From Bostrychus sinensis (Eukaryota > Chordata > Actinopteri > Gobiiformes > Eleotridae), in NCBI GenBank assembly GCA_020698575.1, contig CM036252.1, positions 28,597,206 to 28,661,205 on the forward strand: DNA of 64,000 bases, given 5' to 3'. Of the stretch, positions 33,386 to 44,449 are shown piece after piece. The notes below the pieces were generated by a model. That model was not told the DNA's origin. It ran no database searches and worked only from the letters and a program-made list of their open reading frames with translations. A program made the translations under genes and the position numbers. The number at the start of each line of letters is the position of its first letter. Position 1 is the stretch's first letter.

Positions 33386-34477
33386 TCAGTATGCCCCTCT
33401 TGTGTAATATTTCTTCTTTTCAGCCAAATATGAAGCCATTAATGTAGATTGTGAATTATTCTTCAGCCTCTGGGCTTTATCCATATAAGGGACGGATATG
33501 TATTTATTGTATATGTACTGAATGCTCCATTGTCACTTTTTTTTTTCATCTGTTGATCCTCTATCCGTCTTTGAAAACTTAGAATCCTCTGATGCCTCCC
33601 TATTGTTCTGCGTGTGTCTGTGTCAGCGCCTCTGTGTGATTGACTGTGAACAATGAACAAATCTATCAAACCACAAAACCGTCTTTATCTGTAAATATGC
33701 TGACATGTCACAACACGGCTGCTTCCTGTCAGCGCCTTCTGAACAAAACAAATGAGACCAACGCTGGGGGGATAATGACGTAGACGGACAAACTAATGGG
33801 ACGTATAACCGTGTCGCACAAACACTCGCATGGAATGAGTTTGAGAACTCCGGCTTGCAGCATTCTGCAGCTGACGACTCTGACTTTAGTGATGTGTCAG
33901 TGTTATCAGAGCCTTCCTCATAATTAGCTTTGTCTCGCTGCAATAGCCACTGAGCGTTATGAGAAAGTAATCTGCAGCACGGCAGACTGGGTAATATGTA
34001 ATGAGAAAAACATGAGGTGAACTTTTGTTCCCTCGGAGTTTAGTGCTTAGAAGTTCTACAGCAACAGAAGCATTGTATTAATGAACGGTGGAAAGTAACG
34101 AGATTATTTTAAGTCATTTATTCACGTACATTAAGGACAAAGAAAACGACAAAAAGTCTGCTGTTTTACAAAAACAGCTTAAAACAGTTATTTTCCTTGG
34201 CTTTTAACTGTATTTAATAATCTTGATATTTTTGAAAGTGTTTTTTGTTATTTTGTATTTGGTGCAAAATCTGTTTCGTTTTTAAAGTGCTACATTGATT
34301 AAAAAAAACTTGAAATAATATTAATATTATGTACTCATTGAGAACACTTTCTAAAATATCCTTTTACAGAGATACACTCGATAGTCTAGTCGAAAAGTCT
34401 ATAAAGTCAAAATAGTAAAAGTATTTTGAACCTCAAATCATAGTTGTAGCATGGTAGTAACAATTATAATACTAGTA
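33386..34477. other. Unique DNA, conserved-looking at 33640-33980
   Basis: No gene supported. The 33640-33980 block is complex and repeat-free with CpGs; the minus-strand 106-codon frame across it has no domain. The remaining sequence is AT-rich. Confidence 0.25.
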
Positions 34478-34640
34478 GATGACTCTCAGCCAATCAGGGT
34501 AATTAAAGCGCAACAAAAAGTTTTAAAAGTTGTCATCTGGACTTGGTTTTTAAAGTTAAGACATTTAAATTCTGAGAAAGCCTCTTGGATAAGAGGTGAA
34601 ACGTCCTAACTTTAAAAACCAAGTCCAGATGACTTCCTTT
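34478..34640. mobile_element. Penelope-like terminal hairpin, short copy
   Basis: Arms at 34532-34562 and 34603-34633 are inverted 31-bp copies with one mismatch (GTCATCTGGACTTGGTTTTT...). The right half encodes EKASWIRGETS then, after a 1-bp slip, LTLKTKSR and a stop, which resembles the C-terminus of fish Penelope-like (GIY-YIG) polyproteins. The outer part 'gcgcaacaaaaagttttaaa' is shared with the longer copy at 57930-58270. Inverted terminal repeats are known in Penelope-like elements. Confidence 0.55.
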
Positions 34641-34962
34641 TAAACCTAGTTGTGAGTAGTGGTAGAAGTTGTTGTACTAACATTTACTTTCAATACTTTG
34701 ATACTTGTAGCCAGGTAATAATTTTGTTGAGTAATTTTAGCCCTGTGATAGTTTTTTTAGAGACTGCGTAATGGATATAAACATCCTAAACCATTACTTA
34801 TTTTAGGGAACTCAGGCACTATATAGTTTATAAAATGTCAAGTTATATCTAAGTGAAAATGCTATTTGGGGATTATCTTTACAATGCAACTCTATCTAAA
34901 ACAATGTCAAACAGTTTTCAAAATAACTTCTGAAATGTCCTCACCACAAGCCAAGCTGCAAC
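34641..34962. other. Anonymous AT-rich DNA
   Basis: Nothing firmly recognised. The first ~80 bp contain words like 'agtggtagaagttgt' that may be a scrap of the neighbouring 'cagtggtggaagaagtac' element. Confidence 0.3.
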
Positions 34963-35445
34963 CAGTGGTGGAAGAAGTACTCAATTATTTTACTTAAGTA
35001 AAAGTACAGCTAAAGGTGCAAAAATGTACTCAAGTAAAAGTAAAAGTATCACATTACATCACTTAAGTAAAAGTATGAAAGTAATTACATTTAAATGTAC
35101 TTGTGAGTAAAAAAGTATTTCACAAAGATTCAGGAACTGTTAAATGTGAGGGATTTTGCTGAAAAACTGCTAATGGTTAACAGTGCAATAGAAAAGGTAG
35201 GATGAGTACTACTTTACTGCATCTTTTATACTTATGTACTGTGTCTACAATGACAACATGGCAAAAAACTAATGATTTAAAATCACACAAAATATTATGT
35301 ACTTCAAACCAACTCATAAATGTAGTGGAGTAAAAAGTACAGACACTTGCTCTAAAATGTTGAGAAATAAAAGTACCCCTTGTAAAAGTATAGATACATG
35401 AAAAGTGTACCTAAGTAAAGTATCAGTTGCTTTCTTATGCGGTCA
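34963..35445 (+). mobile_element. hAT-type 'cagtggtggaagaagtac' element
   Basis: Starts CAGTGGTGGAAGAAGTACTC and carries the repeated 'acttaagtaaaagtac' words characteristic of one of the most abundant teleost hAT-type repeats. The right side 'aaagtgtacctaagtaaagt' lacks the expected CCACCACTG end, so the copy is 3'-truncated just where the next element begins. A scrap of the same family ('tgtactcaagtaaaagtact') lies near 53866. Confidence 0.78.
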
Positions 35446-35447
35446 CC

Positions 35448-36425
35448 AGGGCTTAATTTAAGCTGGATCTTGCCGGAACAGGATCCGGAACCTCGCTTAT
35501 TTTGACGCGGTCTGATCCGGCAACTGTTTGCTTCGATCCGGTAACTCGGACACAACTCAGAACAAAGTATTGACTACATTTTACTCTTTTGACCTCCTAA
35601 ACCTGTGCTGACAGTCGAAGGTGTAATTACACAGAAATGCATATGTTTTAAACATAAAATGCTTCATTTCCGCGTGAGCGCTTCAACAAAGACTGTCCCC
35701 GCGCTGTAATTTGTGTCTATAGAGTGTCCAGGAAATTGGGTAGAAAAGACCTTCACGTCAAACTGAAAGATCTATTCACCACTGTTAACACCAGTGGTGC
35801 CTGCAGGTGTACAGCAGTACTCACTGTGCGTACCTTGAGATGTCCCCGACCCCGCCCAATCCCTGCTGCATCCACAGAGCTGCACAGAGCCATAGTAGGC
35901 TGTGTGTTTTTACAAACGCGAGTGGAGCCACAGCTGACTGCTGCTCTTTAAGTCAAAAGTGTTTGCTAACAGCCAGAAGACAGTAAATCTGTTTGTCCTG
36001 ACTTTGGTTATGTGGAAGGGACCTACGTTATTTCCCCACTGCGCCCGAGAGCGCACAGGAAATGGCAGTGCCACGGAACTTTGTTCTTCTACTCAAAAGT
36101 AAATGGAAGCTAGAGCTAACGCTGATCGTGGGTCACAGGATGAGAGGGCCAGTGTCAGTGTTACATAGCCATAGTTACAGCAGAGAAACCTTACGCCACG
36201 CACCCTCGATGTACGCTTTTTATTCCTCGATTATATCCCCTGTGCACACGGGACATAGATCCACAGCAATTTGTTCTTTTTTGTTTGTTCAAATGCAGCT
36301 GAGGGTCACAGAGCCTGGAGCCGTGAAACGCCATTACGCAGAGAAGACTGCGCTCCACGGCAGTCACTAAAAAGAAGCAAAAGCAAAAGGAGAAACATAG
36401 GCTGAAATCTTACTGCTGCCATGTG
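35448..36425 (+). mobile_element. Possible hAT 5' portion, CpG-rich
   Basis: Starts CAGGGCTTAATTTAAGC, a hAT-like terminus, followed by 'gccggaacaggatccggaac'. The next ~900 bp are richer in CpG than the surroundings. Near 36320-36430, fragments in two frames read KRHYAEKTALHGSH and KKKQKQKEKH..., a basic protein start interrupted by a stop. This could be the promoter and first-exon region of a hAT transposase gene, but no matching right terminus is seen. It could equally be unique sequence next to a short repeat. Confidence 0.3.
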
Positions 36426-36845
36426 CTCCATTTCCTAGTCTAGACTTTGTTTTTACAGACCACAGCTGCATGAGTCTGTGTTCTTGCTTCAGACTGGTGG
36501 CTGCACACAGTAGGTCTATGACAGAGCGAGTCTACAAAAGCGCAGTAATTACGTGTAGCAGCTGATTTCTCGATCAGCTGAGCAATCACACAAAGTACAC
36601 TGAAGTGAAACGCTACAATGTATAATAATGTTAACAAATATGTTAAAATATAATTTAAAATTGAGTATAAATGAGCAGTTTCTTGGTATTTTGGCGTGTG
36701 TGTGCCTAAGCATTGTGTTGTGTGTACGTTACGGTGTCAGTGTTGGCCTTGTGGACTCCCTGGGTCAAAGCGCAATTTTTGTTCTGGCATCGTTTGATTT
36801 ACAAATTAAGCCAAGGCGGTCGCCACAACAAATAAATCGCACAGT
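36426..36845. other. Anonymous DNA
   Basis: No gene, RNA or repeat recognised. Confidence 0.35.
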
Positions 36846-36984
36846 GATCTGACAAGTTGTGTTGGGTGAAGTGTCTTGCCCAAGGATACAACAGCAGTAT
36901 GCCCTGGGTCAGAGGAGGAATCAAACCTCCAGCCCTTCAAATTGTGGTGACCTGCTTAACCTCCTATGCCACTGCCACCCCAGT
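36846..36984 (-). mobile_element. tRNA-derived SINE, minus strand
   Basis: From 36984 on the minus strand: GGGGTGGCAGTGGCATAGGA head with an A-box-like TGGCATAGGAGG, a box-B-like GAGGTTTGATTCC, then 'tatccttgggcaagacactt' and 'cacccaacaca'. It is truncated after ~139 bp. It is the clearest minus-strand SINE head in the window but is not a functional tRNA. Confidence 0.78.
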
Positions 36985-37856
36985 GCTGTTGTTTTTTTTT
37001 TTTTGTTATCAAAATGTAATCCAAGAAATTGAGCTTTGTGACTGCATCTTTGACTATGTGTGTCATCATGTAACTGTGGAAGCCGCCTGAATGTTGAAAT
37101 ATTCATATTTGTCACTCCGTATGATACAATACACCATGCATGTGTTGCAACATCACACAGTGACAATTCATCATTCATAACATGCCCCTCACTTCTTTTG
37201 TTAGTGCAGATTTTAAAGTGTTAAACATATTTATTTGGCCGAGAATGTTTTGTTTATTTTCCCAAAGACAACTTCAAAGCCCGGTTTACGAGACAGGTGC
37301 GAGCCGAGGTAATTGTTGTGGCAAGATAAAGAGGCAGGCAGACAGATCCTTATCCCATCATCGAATTTATTGTGAGTCCAAAAATGGCTGCCGCATCCCT
37401 CTGTCTCCGAGTTCCAAGCCTTGTTCTCCACAGCTCTGAAGATTAGCATCTCCCTTTAGCTCTTTTAGCCTTTTTTTTTCTAACTCCATGCTTTGAATGC
37501 CAACCCCAGGCGATAGTCAGAGCCAACAGAAGCCTCTTCATGCTCTCTGGCTGCGATGTGATTGGTCGACTTGCCACACAACAATTCTTGGCAAAGCTCA
37601 CATTTGGGAGAGATTCAGTTGGAGGTGCAGCTCATTGTCTCTTCAGTCATTTTCGAAGAATTTCAGCTCTCCTGTTTTGTTATGTATTCATTTTGCTCTT
37701 ATTTGCATGTAACTGCCTAAGCCTAGTACTATGTATGTATTCACAGTTGGGGAATTATGTAAGCGGCTTACTCTTAATACAGGCATGCAGAAACAGTCCC
37801 ACTGTGACCCGACCCCAATGCATAATTTCTTAATACTGTATATAATACTCTCCGCA
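36985..37856. other. Unique DNA
   Basis: No gene established. The 37260-37650 part is moderately GC-rich and repeat-free; its open frames (71-97 codons) overlap in several frames and show no domain. A conserved non-coding element is possible. Confidence 0.25.
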
Positions 37857-38124
37857 TTAACACTAAAAGAGCCAACAGTTCAGTACTTCCTAGAACCACT
37901 GAGGGGTCATATTAAGATCGCACCACTGCAGGCTTTATGCATATACAGTGAAGCCCGAAATTATTCATACCCCTGGCAAATTCTGACTTAAAGTTCCTTT
38001 AATTCAACCAGCAAGTCTTTTTTTTTTTTTTTTTTTACCAGAAATGATACAGGCTTCTCCCAAAATATAATAAGATGATGTACAAGAGGTATTATTGTGA
38101 AAAAAAAAAAAAAAAAAAATTCTC

Positions 38125-38158
<34 letters not shown>

Positions 38159-38754
38159 TTGGAACAAAAAGTTGCATATTGGTTGAATGAAAGTAACTTT
38201 AAGTCAGAATTTGCCAGGGTTATGAATAATTTGGGGCTTCGCTGTATGTAATGAAATATGAGAAAGATGTCAAACTGACCAAAAAAATAACATTGCTCAT
38301 AAACATTGAGCATTACAACAATCACAGCCTCTTGCTTTCATGAGAAAAGAACATGAATTCAGAAATAATTACAAAGAAAAGCCTTTTGCCAAAAATGTTT
38401 GGTATCCACAGGCCTATTCTCCAAGTTGTGCCACGTAGCTCACTCACAACCAGCACAAACTGAAGACCTCGAAGGGTACACTGACCCCACACAGGTCACT
38501 TGGCACACGATTTGACATTTTGAACTGTTTGACTGGCTGTATAATGTATGTGGCCATATTAAATGCAGTCTATTTACCATTTTTTGCAATTGGAGTAATA
38601 GAGGTCAAACTGAGGCTGTTGTGTCTGTTCTTGGTAAACCACTTTTTTATTCCAGACTTCATCTAGGAGACATAGGTTTCTTATTCAAACAGAGTTACGT
38701 GCATTTTAATATGCAAGAGAGGTTGAAATGACCTCATGGCTGTTCTAGTTTTAA
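37857..38754. mobile_element. TTAA-flanked, piggyBac-like element with nested Tc1
   Basis: TTAA at 37857-37860 and 38751-38754 flank termini CACTAAAAGAGCC and, inverted, AACTAGAACAGCC, matching at 10 of 13 positions. Subterminal 'gaggggtcata' and the complement 'tgaggtcatttc' also pair. TTAA duplications are typical of piggyBac (and Kolobok). Without the nested Tc1 element the host is about 600 bp. A relative lies at 62900-63288. No transposase remains. Confidence 0.6.
37946..38244. mobile_element. Tc1-type miniature element, 299 bp
   Basis: The termini CAGTGAAGCCCGAAATTATT and its inverse at the right end form ~55-bp inverted repeats including 'gcaaattctgacttaaagt', flanked by TA at 37944-37945 and 38245-38246. 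This is a familiar fish Tc1 family. The interior holds a poly-A run (38100-38119) and a long poly-T run (38127-38155) that would pair in a hairpin. No coding sequence. Confidence 0.88.
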
Positions 38755-39145
38755 TATTTTTGATTGCCAGATTACCTTTTTTTAAAAACAATAATTGAAC
38801 ACCACAAAAATCAATTGACACAAGCCATTTTAACGTTTTTACAATAGCAGTTAATCTGGTAAAAATGAACAGTAAAAAACAAGATTTTGAAATGCAGTCA
38901 TGTCATGTTTTTAAATTATTTATTATTAGTTTACCCTTTTGTGTTTTTCACTTATTATATTGGTACTGGCTGCACAATATATTAAAGATCTTATGTTAAG
39001 TTTTGTTATTTAAAAGAAGATACAGTGTGTATAGAGGTTCAGTATAGCCTGAGAGAAACAATAGGTGTCTTTTTATGTTCATGTTGCATTGTGGGTCTGT
39101 TTTTCTTATATTTCGCCCTGTATTAAAAGGTTCTTCTGTCTACAG
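38755..39145. other. Anonymous AT-rich DNA
   Basis: Nothing recognised. Confidence 0.35.
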
Positions 39146-39309
39146 AGGTTAGTAATGGAGGCGTTCTTGATGGAGAAATAAAGAAAGGCTGGCTCACCAA
39201 TGCTGCGTATGTGCCGACAAATTACATTAGATGCCAAGCTACACTGCAGCACCTTATGTACATGCACAGCTTATGTGGAACAATGTCTTTGCAAGATGAA
39301 GTTGTGTAA
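39146..39309 (+). other. Weak terminal-exon candidate
   Basis: CTACAG at 39140-39145 is followed by a frame (from 39148) open for 53 codons: VSNGGVLDGEIKKGWLTNAA then more residues to TAA at 39307-39309. A donor-like GTATGT at 39207 would instead give a 61-nt internal exon. The polypyrimidine tract is short and interrupted by purines, and I recognise no domain, so chance is the leading explanation. Confidence 0.13.
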
Positions 39310-39825
39310 CTTAATTTGTGCCTTTGTAAAACTGAAACAGATTGGAGGAGAGTGTTGTGTTACATCACTCTGACTAGTGCTGCATTGCTGATTTTGGTAG
39401 TTAATTGCATCGCAACGAGCTACTGTTAAATGTGACTCAGTTTCAGCTACAAAAATATCATTGTTTTTTTTGTTTTTTTTAATAGAAACATGAATTGAGA
39501 GACTTTCAAAATTGAAAGCACATGGACCCAACACATGGTCTTAATGAAAAATGTTCAAACCTGGCACCAGCTGGGTTTCCATCAGCTTATTTTTATCATG
39601 AGACAGCAGCTGGTTTCTTATGCAGTCATACCACCTGCTCCTGTAACACTAGCTTACCAACACCATCCTGATCCACAAGAACACCTTGATGGAAACGCGT
39701 CTAATTTGCTTCTTCTTTTGCCAACTTAGAACATATTCACTTAAAGTTCATGGCATCTTTGAAGGAGCACTTAAACAATTTTGTCCAACTATTTTAATGA
39801 AAAATTGTTGATGAATGCAAATGTA
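39310..39825. other. Anonymous DNA
   Basis: No gene or repeat recognised. Confidence 0.35.
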
Positions 39826-40130
39826 CAGTTGCAATCAAAAATATGCATCTCCCCAATGATTTTAAGGAGTTATCAATTAAAGAATTTTCAAGATCCTTGA
39901 ACATCCTGGCATGACCTTCTCTGTGAACATCTTTGGTTGGAAATAATGAAGGCAGTTACCGCAGGGAGGCCATTAAACATCACTGCGTGTGAAGAATGGG
40001 CAAAGATTCCAATTGAGAGGTGTGAGAAGCTTGTTAGCAATTATTGAAAACGCTTGTTAGAAGTTATAAAAGTGAAAGGGTGCACCTACAAACAAAGTAT
40101 GTACAAGAAGTAACTTAATCAAATAAAAAT
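39826..40130 (+). pseudogene. Internally deleted Tc1 transposon
   Basis: The left terminus CAGTTGCAATCAAAAATATG follows TA at 39824-39825. The C-terminal end of a Tc1 transposase follows directly: ILEHPG-like residues, then, in one frame, AVTAGRPLNITACEEWAKIP, IERCEKLVSNY, a stop in place of a codon, and KRLLEVIKVKGCTY. The DDE catalytic core is deleted between terminus and C-terminus. The right terminus is not seen. A relative at 51100-51458 retains the catalytic-glutamate region, so the two copies are complementary relics of related elements. Confidence 0.8.
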
Positions 40131-40199
40131 GAAAATGCTTCACACTATCACACTGGTAAAAAAAAAAAGCCAGTAAAAACACTACTATCTTTTAGACCA
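40131..40199. other. Short AT-rich spacer
   Basis: A-rich sequence between the Tc1 relic and the conserved-looking island. Confidence 0.4.
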
Positions 40200-40700
40200 T
40201 AACACAATCCGTCATTCTGTGGCCATAAACAGCCTCATACGTCTCCGAAGGCACCGGGCGCAGTGGCCAATTTGCCATGTATCCGCCTGCGCCTCTGGTC
40301 ACATTTCCATACTAGAGGAGGGCCGGTAATGAGATAGCTACCTGAGATAATTACTACTCAAGGCGTCTGGCTCTTATGCCCTACCGCGAGGGAACCGCTT
40401 TAACTCGCCACAATTAAACAGCCAATCATGCGCTCCATTTGAGATGCGGTTTATGCCACTTCATGCTCCGCCGCGGCTTAACATGGCACAAAGATCGCAC
40501 TCCGAAAGGCCTTGTGGAAGTAATAGATCATGTATATACGTAGGAATAATTTATGGCTTTTTGTTCCGTGCCGTTTAATTAATATGCATCTCACATTAAA
40601 GCCAGGTTCCCGTCCGACTTATCAGGATTACACTCTTACAAGTCTAATCAAAATGTCCCACTTGTACAACATGAATTAAGGCCATTTGCAACAAGAGATT
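40200..40700. other. Best candidate conserved non-coding element
   Basis: About 500 bp of complex, CpG-containing sequence with no similarity to any repeat in the window. It is flanked on both sides by transposon remnants that stop short of it. It contains dense binding-site-like words: GAGATAATTACTA, TTTAATTAATATGCATCT (homeodomain/POU-like), GATAGC and CTTATCAGGATTA. No long open frame. The exclusion of insertions over 500 bp in such a transposon-rich window argues for constraint. The target gene is unknown. Confidence 0.4.
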
Positions 40701-40875
40701 TGCTCCTAATAATGTTTCTCTCTAATCTTCCTTCAATAAAACAAGCCTTTAGTTCCACAGGCCCCATTCAGACCTTGCATTACTATGTGCCTTGTAGCTT
40801 TATACATAGTGGAATGCAAAAGGCCATTATGACTTATTGTAAAGAAGTATTAGTCTTCTATGGAGCTCATTAGAT

Positions 40876-41254
40876 TAGGGCTGCAACTAATGATTATTTT
40901 GATAATTGATTCATCTGTCAGTTGTTTTTTTTTTTTTGATTGAATTGATTAATAATCAGATAGTGAAGTGCAAGTTAATGCCAGATGACAGGACAAAGCT
41001 GCATGTATGTTACTTGAGGACTTTTCAATATAGTTTTGGGGTCTATACCCACAAAGACATTTTTTGATCAAAACCACAAAATTGACATTCTCTCTTACTC
41101 TTTCTGTGGCTTTACTGTGTTGTATTAGTTAATAAAACCTCCTCTCTCAGCACATGGTATGTTTCAGAATCTATTAATACCTCAGATAGTGATTAATCGA
41201 TAATTGAATTATTTGACCATTATAATAAATGAATCTGATGTTGTTGCATCCCTA
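40876..41254. mobile_element. hAT miniature element with perfect duplication
   Basis: Starts TAGGGCTGCAACTAATGATT and ends GTTGTTGCATCCCTA, matching the abundant teleost 'gggctgcaactaacgattat' hAT family. The 8-bp duplication CATTAGAT is perfect at 40868-40875 and 41255-41262. The interior is 'tgattaatcgataatt'-rich. 379 bp, no coding capacity. Confidence 0.9.
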
Positions 41255-41262
41255 CATTAGAT

Positions 41263-42229
41263 TGGGTCTTGCTTTTCTTTCATTGGTTACTCTTTTGGTT
41301 ACTTAAGTTATCCTTCAGCATTGCTTGCTTTTTTTTTAAAGATCTATATTCATTCATACAAAGAAATAATAAAATTAATAACAATAATTTAAACATATAT
41401 ACAATCAAAAAACAAAACAGAGAAAAAATCGTTTTTCTTGTTGCTGCTTCTGATTAGTTGCTTTTCCTCTGGTCAACAAGTCAACTAATCTCCAATAAGT
41501 GCACAATCAACTAACATGAGTGAGTTCTATAGTTGCACAAATGCACTTTGCCGAACAGTGATAGGCTGTCTGCCGGCCAGAGGTTCAGTCAAGGAAAAAA
41601 TCTTTTGTTTTAATGGATTCTTCAGTGTTCTGATATATGAGGGGTTTGTGGGCTCAATGGATAGAGCACTTACACCAAAGAATAACTAATATTAAAGTGT
41701 AATCTTTCTGATGACTCTCTCATCAACACATTTTTAGTAAGTACCCTCATCAAACCCTAAATGCCATGCTAATATGAACAGTGCTTTGGCTAACAAGCAC
41801 AATCTTTCATACTCATTCACTGAGATCTAGTTAAATCCATATATTTTCAGTCAAACCCACAAACATTTTATACTTATTCACATATGATCTCATTTCGGTT
41901 TTTCTGATTGTAATGTCAGGTCTGACTGGGGGCCCTGATTTCTAATCAGCTGCCACACATTACATACACACATATCAGTAGTCTGGAATCAGATTGTATT
42001 GCTCTGAACTTTATCTGTATGCTAATAATAGGTTGAAAGGACAACTGCATCTTTGACCCCATTTCTTTATATACGTAGAACCATCAGTTTCAGTTTCACC
42101 ATCATTAACTTTAACGACAATCACTTCTCACTCTAAATGTTTATCCCTGCCGATAATCTTATTGTCATTTTGGGACTTGGGCAAAATCGGTGACACAGCC
42201 ATCGCTCAAACCTATATTCCATCCATATT
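41263..42229. other. Anonymous AT-rich DNA
   Basis: Contains a fragment 'ggctcaatggatagagcac' at about 41652-41670, a scrap of the dispersed family described at 7075. Otherwise nothing recognised. Confidence 0.4.
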
Positions 42230-42440
42230 TCATCTTGACTCATAAATAATAGTGGAATATCTTGACAGCTGAGGAATGTATCAGTCTAAACGATGCAAGG
42301 AATAAGAAACGGGGAGTGCTGCAGCTAGATAGATGTACATTGGTGCCAGCAGGGGAAGATTAGCAGCGTCGGCTTCCATTAGCTTCACGGTAATTGTTAA
42401 GACAGCAATAAAAAGTCTACAGCTCTAATCTGCGAATCAA
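42230..42440. other. Conserved-looking block
   Basis: Complex, repeat-free sequence with a CTCF-like CCAGCAGGGGAAGA at about 42346-42359 (11 of 14 consensus positions) and CTCATAAATAATAG. A candidate regulatory element only. Confidence 0.27.
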
Positions 42441-42919
42441 AGGCAAGTAACTTAGACCACCAGATTTCAGGTTGGATTTCTGTCAACTCAAAATGGGGCT
42501 TCAACAAAGATTGCAGTACAGAGCTGGCTTTACTTTCAAACAGAGCAGCTGCTAATTAACCAGAATGTATTTTCAGGTATTTGACAAGTATGCGTTTCAT
42601 GGTATGCAATGTTTGTGATAAGACCCCATACCTAGTTGTGAAATTGATTTCACAGAAGCAATATTAATTTGAGCATATTGTCACACTTCTCAAACCTAGG
42701 ACATGAGACATGCTCCTTTCAGTTGTTCTGTCTGTTGGTGATAAGGACTCCACTGTGCAGTGCAAAATAGCAGTATGTAAAAATGTTTCTAGTGCAATAT
42801 ATTTTCAAAACTTGCCTTGTATTGGCATAATTAAAACAAAGCAGAAAGAGTTTGAAAGTAACTAGATACTAGAAACATACTTTTATTTCAGTATATTCTC
42901 AACAAAAATGCAATCATTT
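42441..42919. other. Anonymous DNA
   Basis: No gene or repeat recognised. Confidence 0.35.
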
Positions 42920-42927
42920 GTTTAACT

Positions 42928-43020
42928 CAGTAGTTCCCAAAGTGGGGTTCGGGGCCCCCTGGGGGTCTGCGAAGGTACTACATGGGGGCCCTCAGAGGCT
43001 ATGTTTCAATTTCAATTTGA

Positions 43021-43066
<46 letters not shown>

Positions 43067-43383
43067 ATTATTATTATTTCAGACACATGTTTTTGGTTAA
43101 TAAAAACAAATAAAACATACAAAAATATAAAAAGTCAATGAAAATATTAAGTACCAAAAAACATTACATAAAAAACATTTGAAATTAATTACAGTTGTAT
43201 ACTTGTTTTAAAATATCACTTTAAAACAACTTTTAGTCAATAATCAGTGTTTTTGTAATGTTTTTATAAAAAAACATATGAAGAAAAACATGGCAGAGTC
43301 TTTTGCATAGAGGGAAGTTTTATCATTGGGGGTCCGTGAAGGATTTTCGGGAATTTAAGGGGGCCACGACACAGGAATGGCTG
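42928..43383. mobile_element. hAT miniature element, copy 2, perfect duplication
   Basis: Starts CAGTAGTTCCCAAAGTGGGG and ends ACAGGAATGGCTG. The 8-bp duplication GTTTAACT is exact at 42920-42927 and 43384-43391. It aligns with copy 1 (25617-26230) along its length and lacks the nested element of that copy. It contains an ATT microsatellite at about 43022-43077 that is absent from copy 1. Confidence 0.93.
43022..43077. repeat. (ATT)n microsatellite
   Basis: About 18 ATT units with one AATATT interruption near the end, lying within hAT copy 2. Confidence 0.97.
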
Positions 43384-43409
43384 GTTTAACTAATTTGGAA
43401 GGCGCAGTG

Positions 43410-43625
43410 GTAAAGATATAGTGCCACAACATAGACTTGAAATCTTCTAGTTCTGGGGTAAATGATCTATTGAAGCAACAAAGCCCTAATAGCTCACAGT
43501 GATAAGGAATACACTCAAATGTATGGATCGTGATGGTATCCAGATCTACAACTGAAAAGTAATTATTTGCTCCTTTCTTGGTCCTTGTTGGCTGGGCTTA
43601 GTATATTTGGCCCTATCTCACAATA
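43410..43625 (-). mobile_element. 'ggctcaatgg' dispersed repeat, member E
   Basis: Minus-strand order: 'attgtgagatagggccaaat' (complement of 43601-43620), then a degenerate centre, then 'catttaccccagaactagaa' near 43449-43468. It keeps both ends of the family, but the 'ggctcaatgg' word itself has decayed to 'gttgcttcaatag'. Confidence 0.5.
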
Positions 43626-43889
43626 GTACAGAAAATACTAAAGAATCCTGGTTTTGTGGATCTACACCAAAAACTAGTACTTTCTTTCTTGGCCCATTAC
43701 TGATCAAGCCTGGCGACCCAGCTCCTCCTACTTTTTTTTTGGAAGCAGGACAGTCTGATTCCTGGTCTGATTCTGTGATAGCGAGCCGTTTCCAATCAGT
43801 TGATTTGGACCTGACCTAGCACAACTGTTTATTTGCACTTAGTCTTACAAATGCGGAAGATAATCTATCAAAAGATGACGCCAACTTAC

Positions 43890-44000
43890 AAGAGTGATTT
43901 TAATAACTTCTCTGACCTGATTAGCTGCTGACCTGTTTATTCTGCTGAGGTCCGTGTTGTTGATCAATCCTCTGTAGATTTTTTTTTTCTTCATCCTGTG
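43890..44000 (-). mobile_element. Dispersed repeat, inverted sister of 32866-32990
   Basis: The complement reads 'cagaggattgatcaacaaca', 'cggacctcagcagaataaac' and 'taatcaggtcagagaagtta'. Relative to the plus copy at 32866 it has an ~11-bp difference before 'taatcagg'. A 78-codon minus-strand frame passes through but has no domain. Confidence 0.6.
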
Positions 44001-44449
44001 TCCATTTTAACAACATTAAAGTTCTGTTGATGTCTGACAAAACTTCCACATTCAAACAATGTGACTTTTTCTGCACATCTTTAGTCCATGCAAGTTCAAT
44101 AAAATTAAACAGTAACATACCAGACTGACCTGTCTTGATCCTGCCAAAATCTGCCAATTACCTTTTGAGTTACCTTGCTAACAGATTACTCAACAAACTA
44201 ACTCTAACTAATTTTATAGCTACAAATACATCTCAGGTAGAGTGTGAAATAGCTTTGCAAATGTTGTGAGGTATAAGCCATATTCCGCGATGTTATGCTG
44301 GTAATAGTTGCTGGTTTATTTAGTTTATCCCTCGTGTTGTCCTTGGAATCATTCTTACCCACAAATCATTTGCTATTGTGGTCATCAAATAGTTTGAGGT
44401 CTATTGACCCTAATTTAAAAAATGAATCGAATTTTTTTTTTTTTTTTTT
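44001..44449. other. Anonymous AT-rich DNA
   Basis: Ends in a poly-T run at about 44430-44451. Nothing else recognised. Confidence 0.35.

Noticed and set aside
36940..36984. Second tRNA gene candidate, minus strand
   Set aside because: The head of a SINE; no cloverleaf closure.
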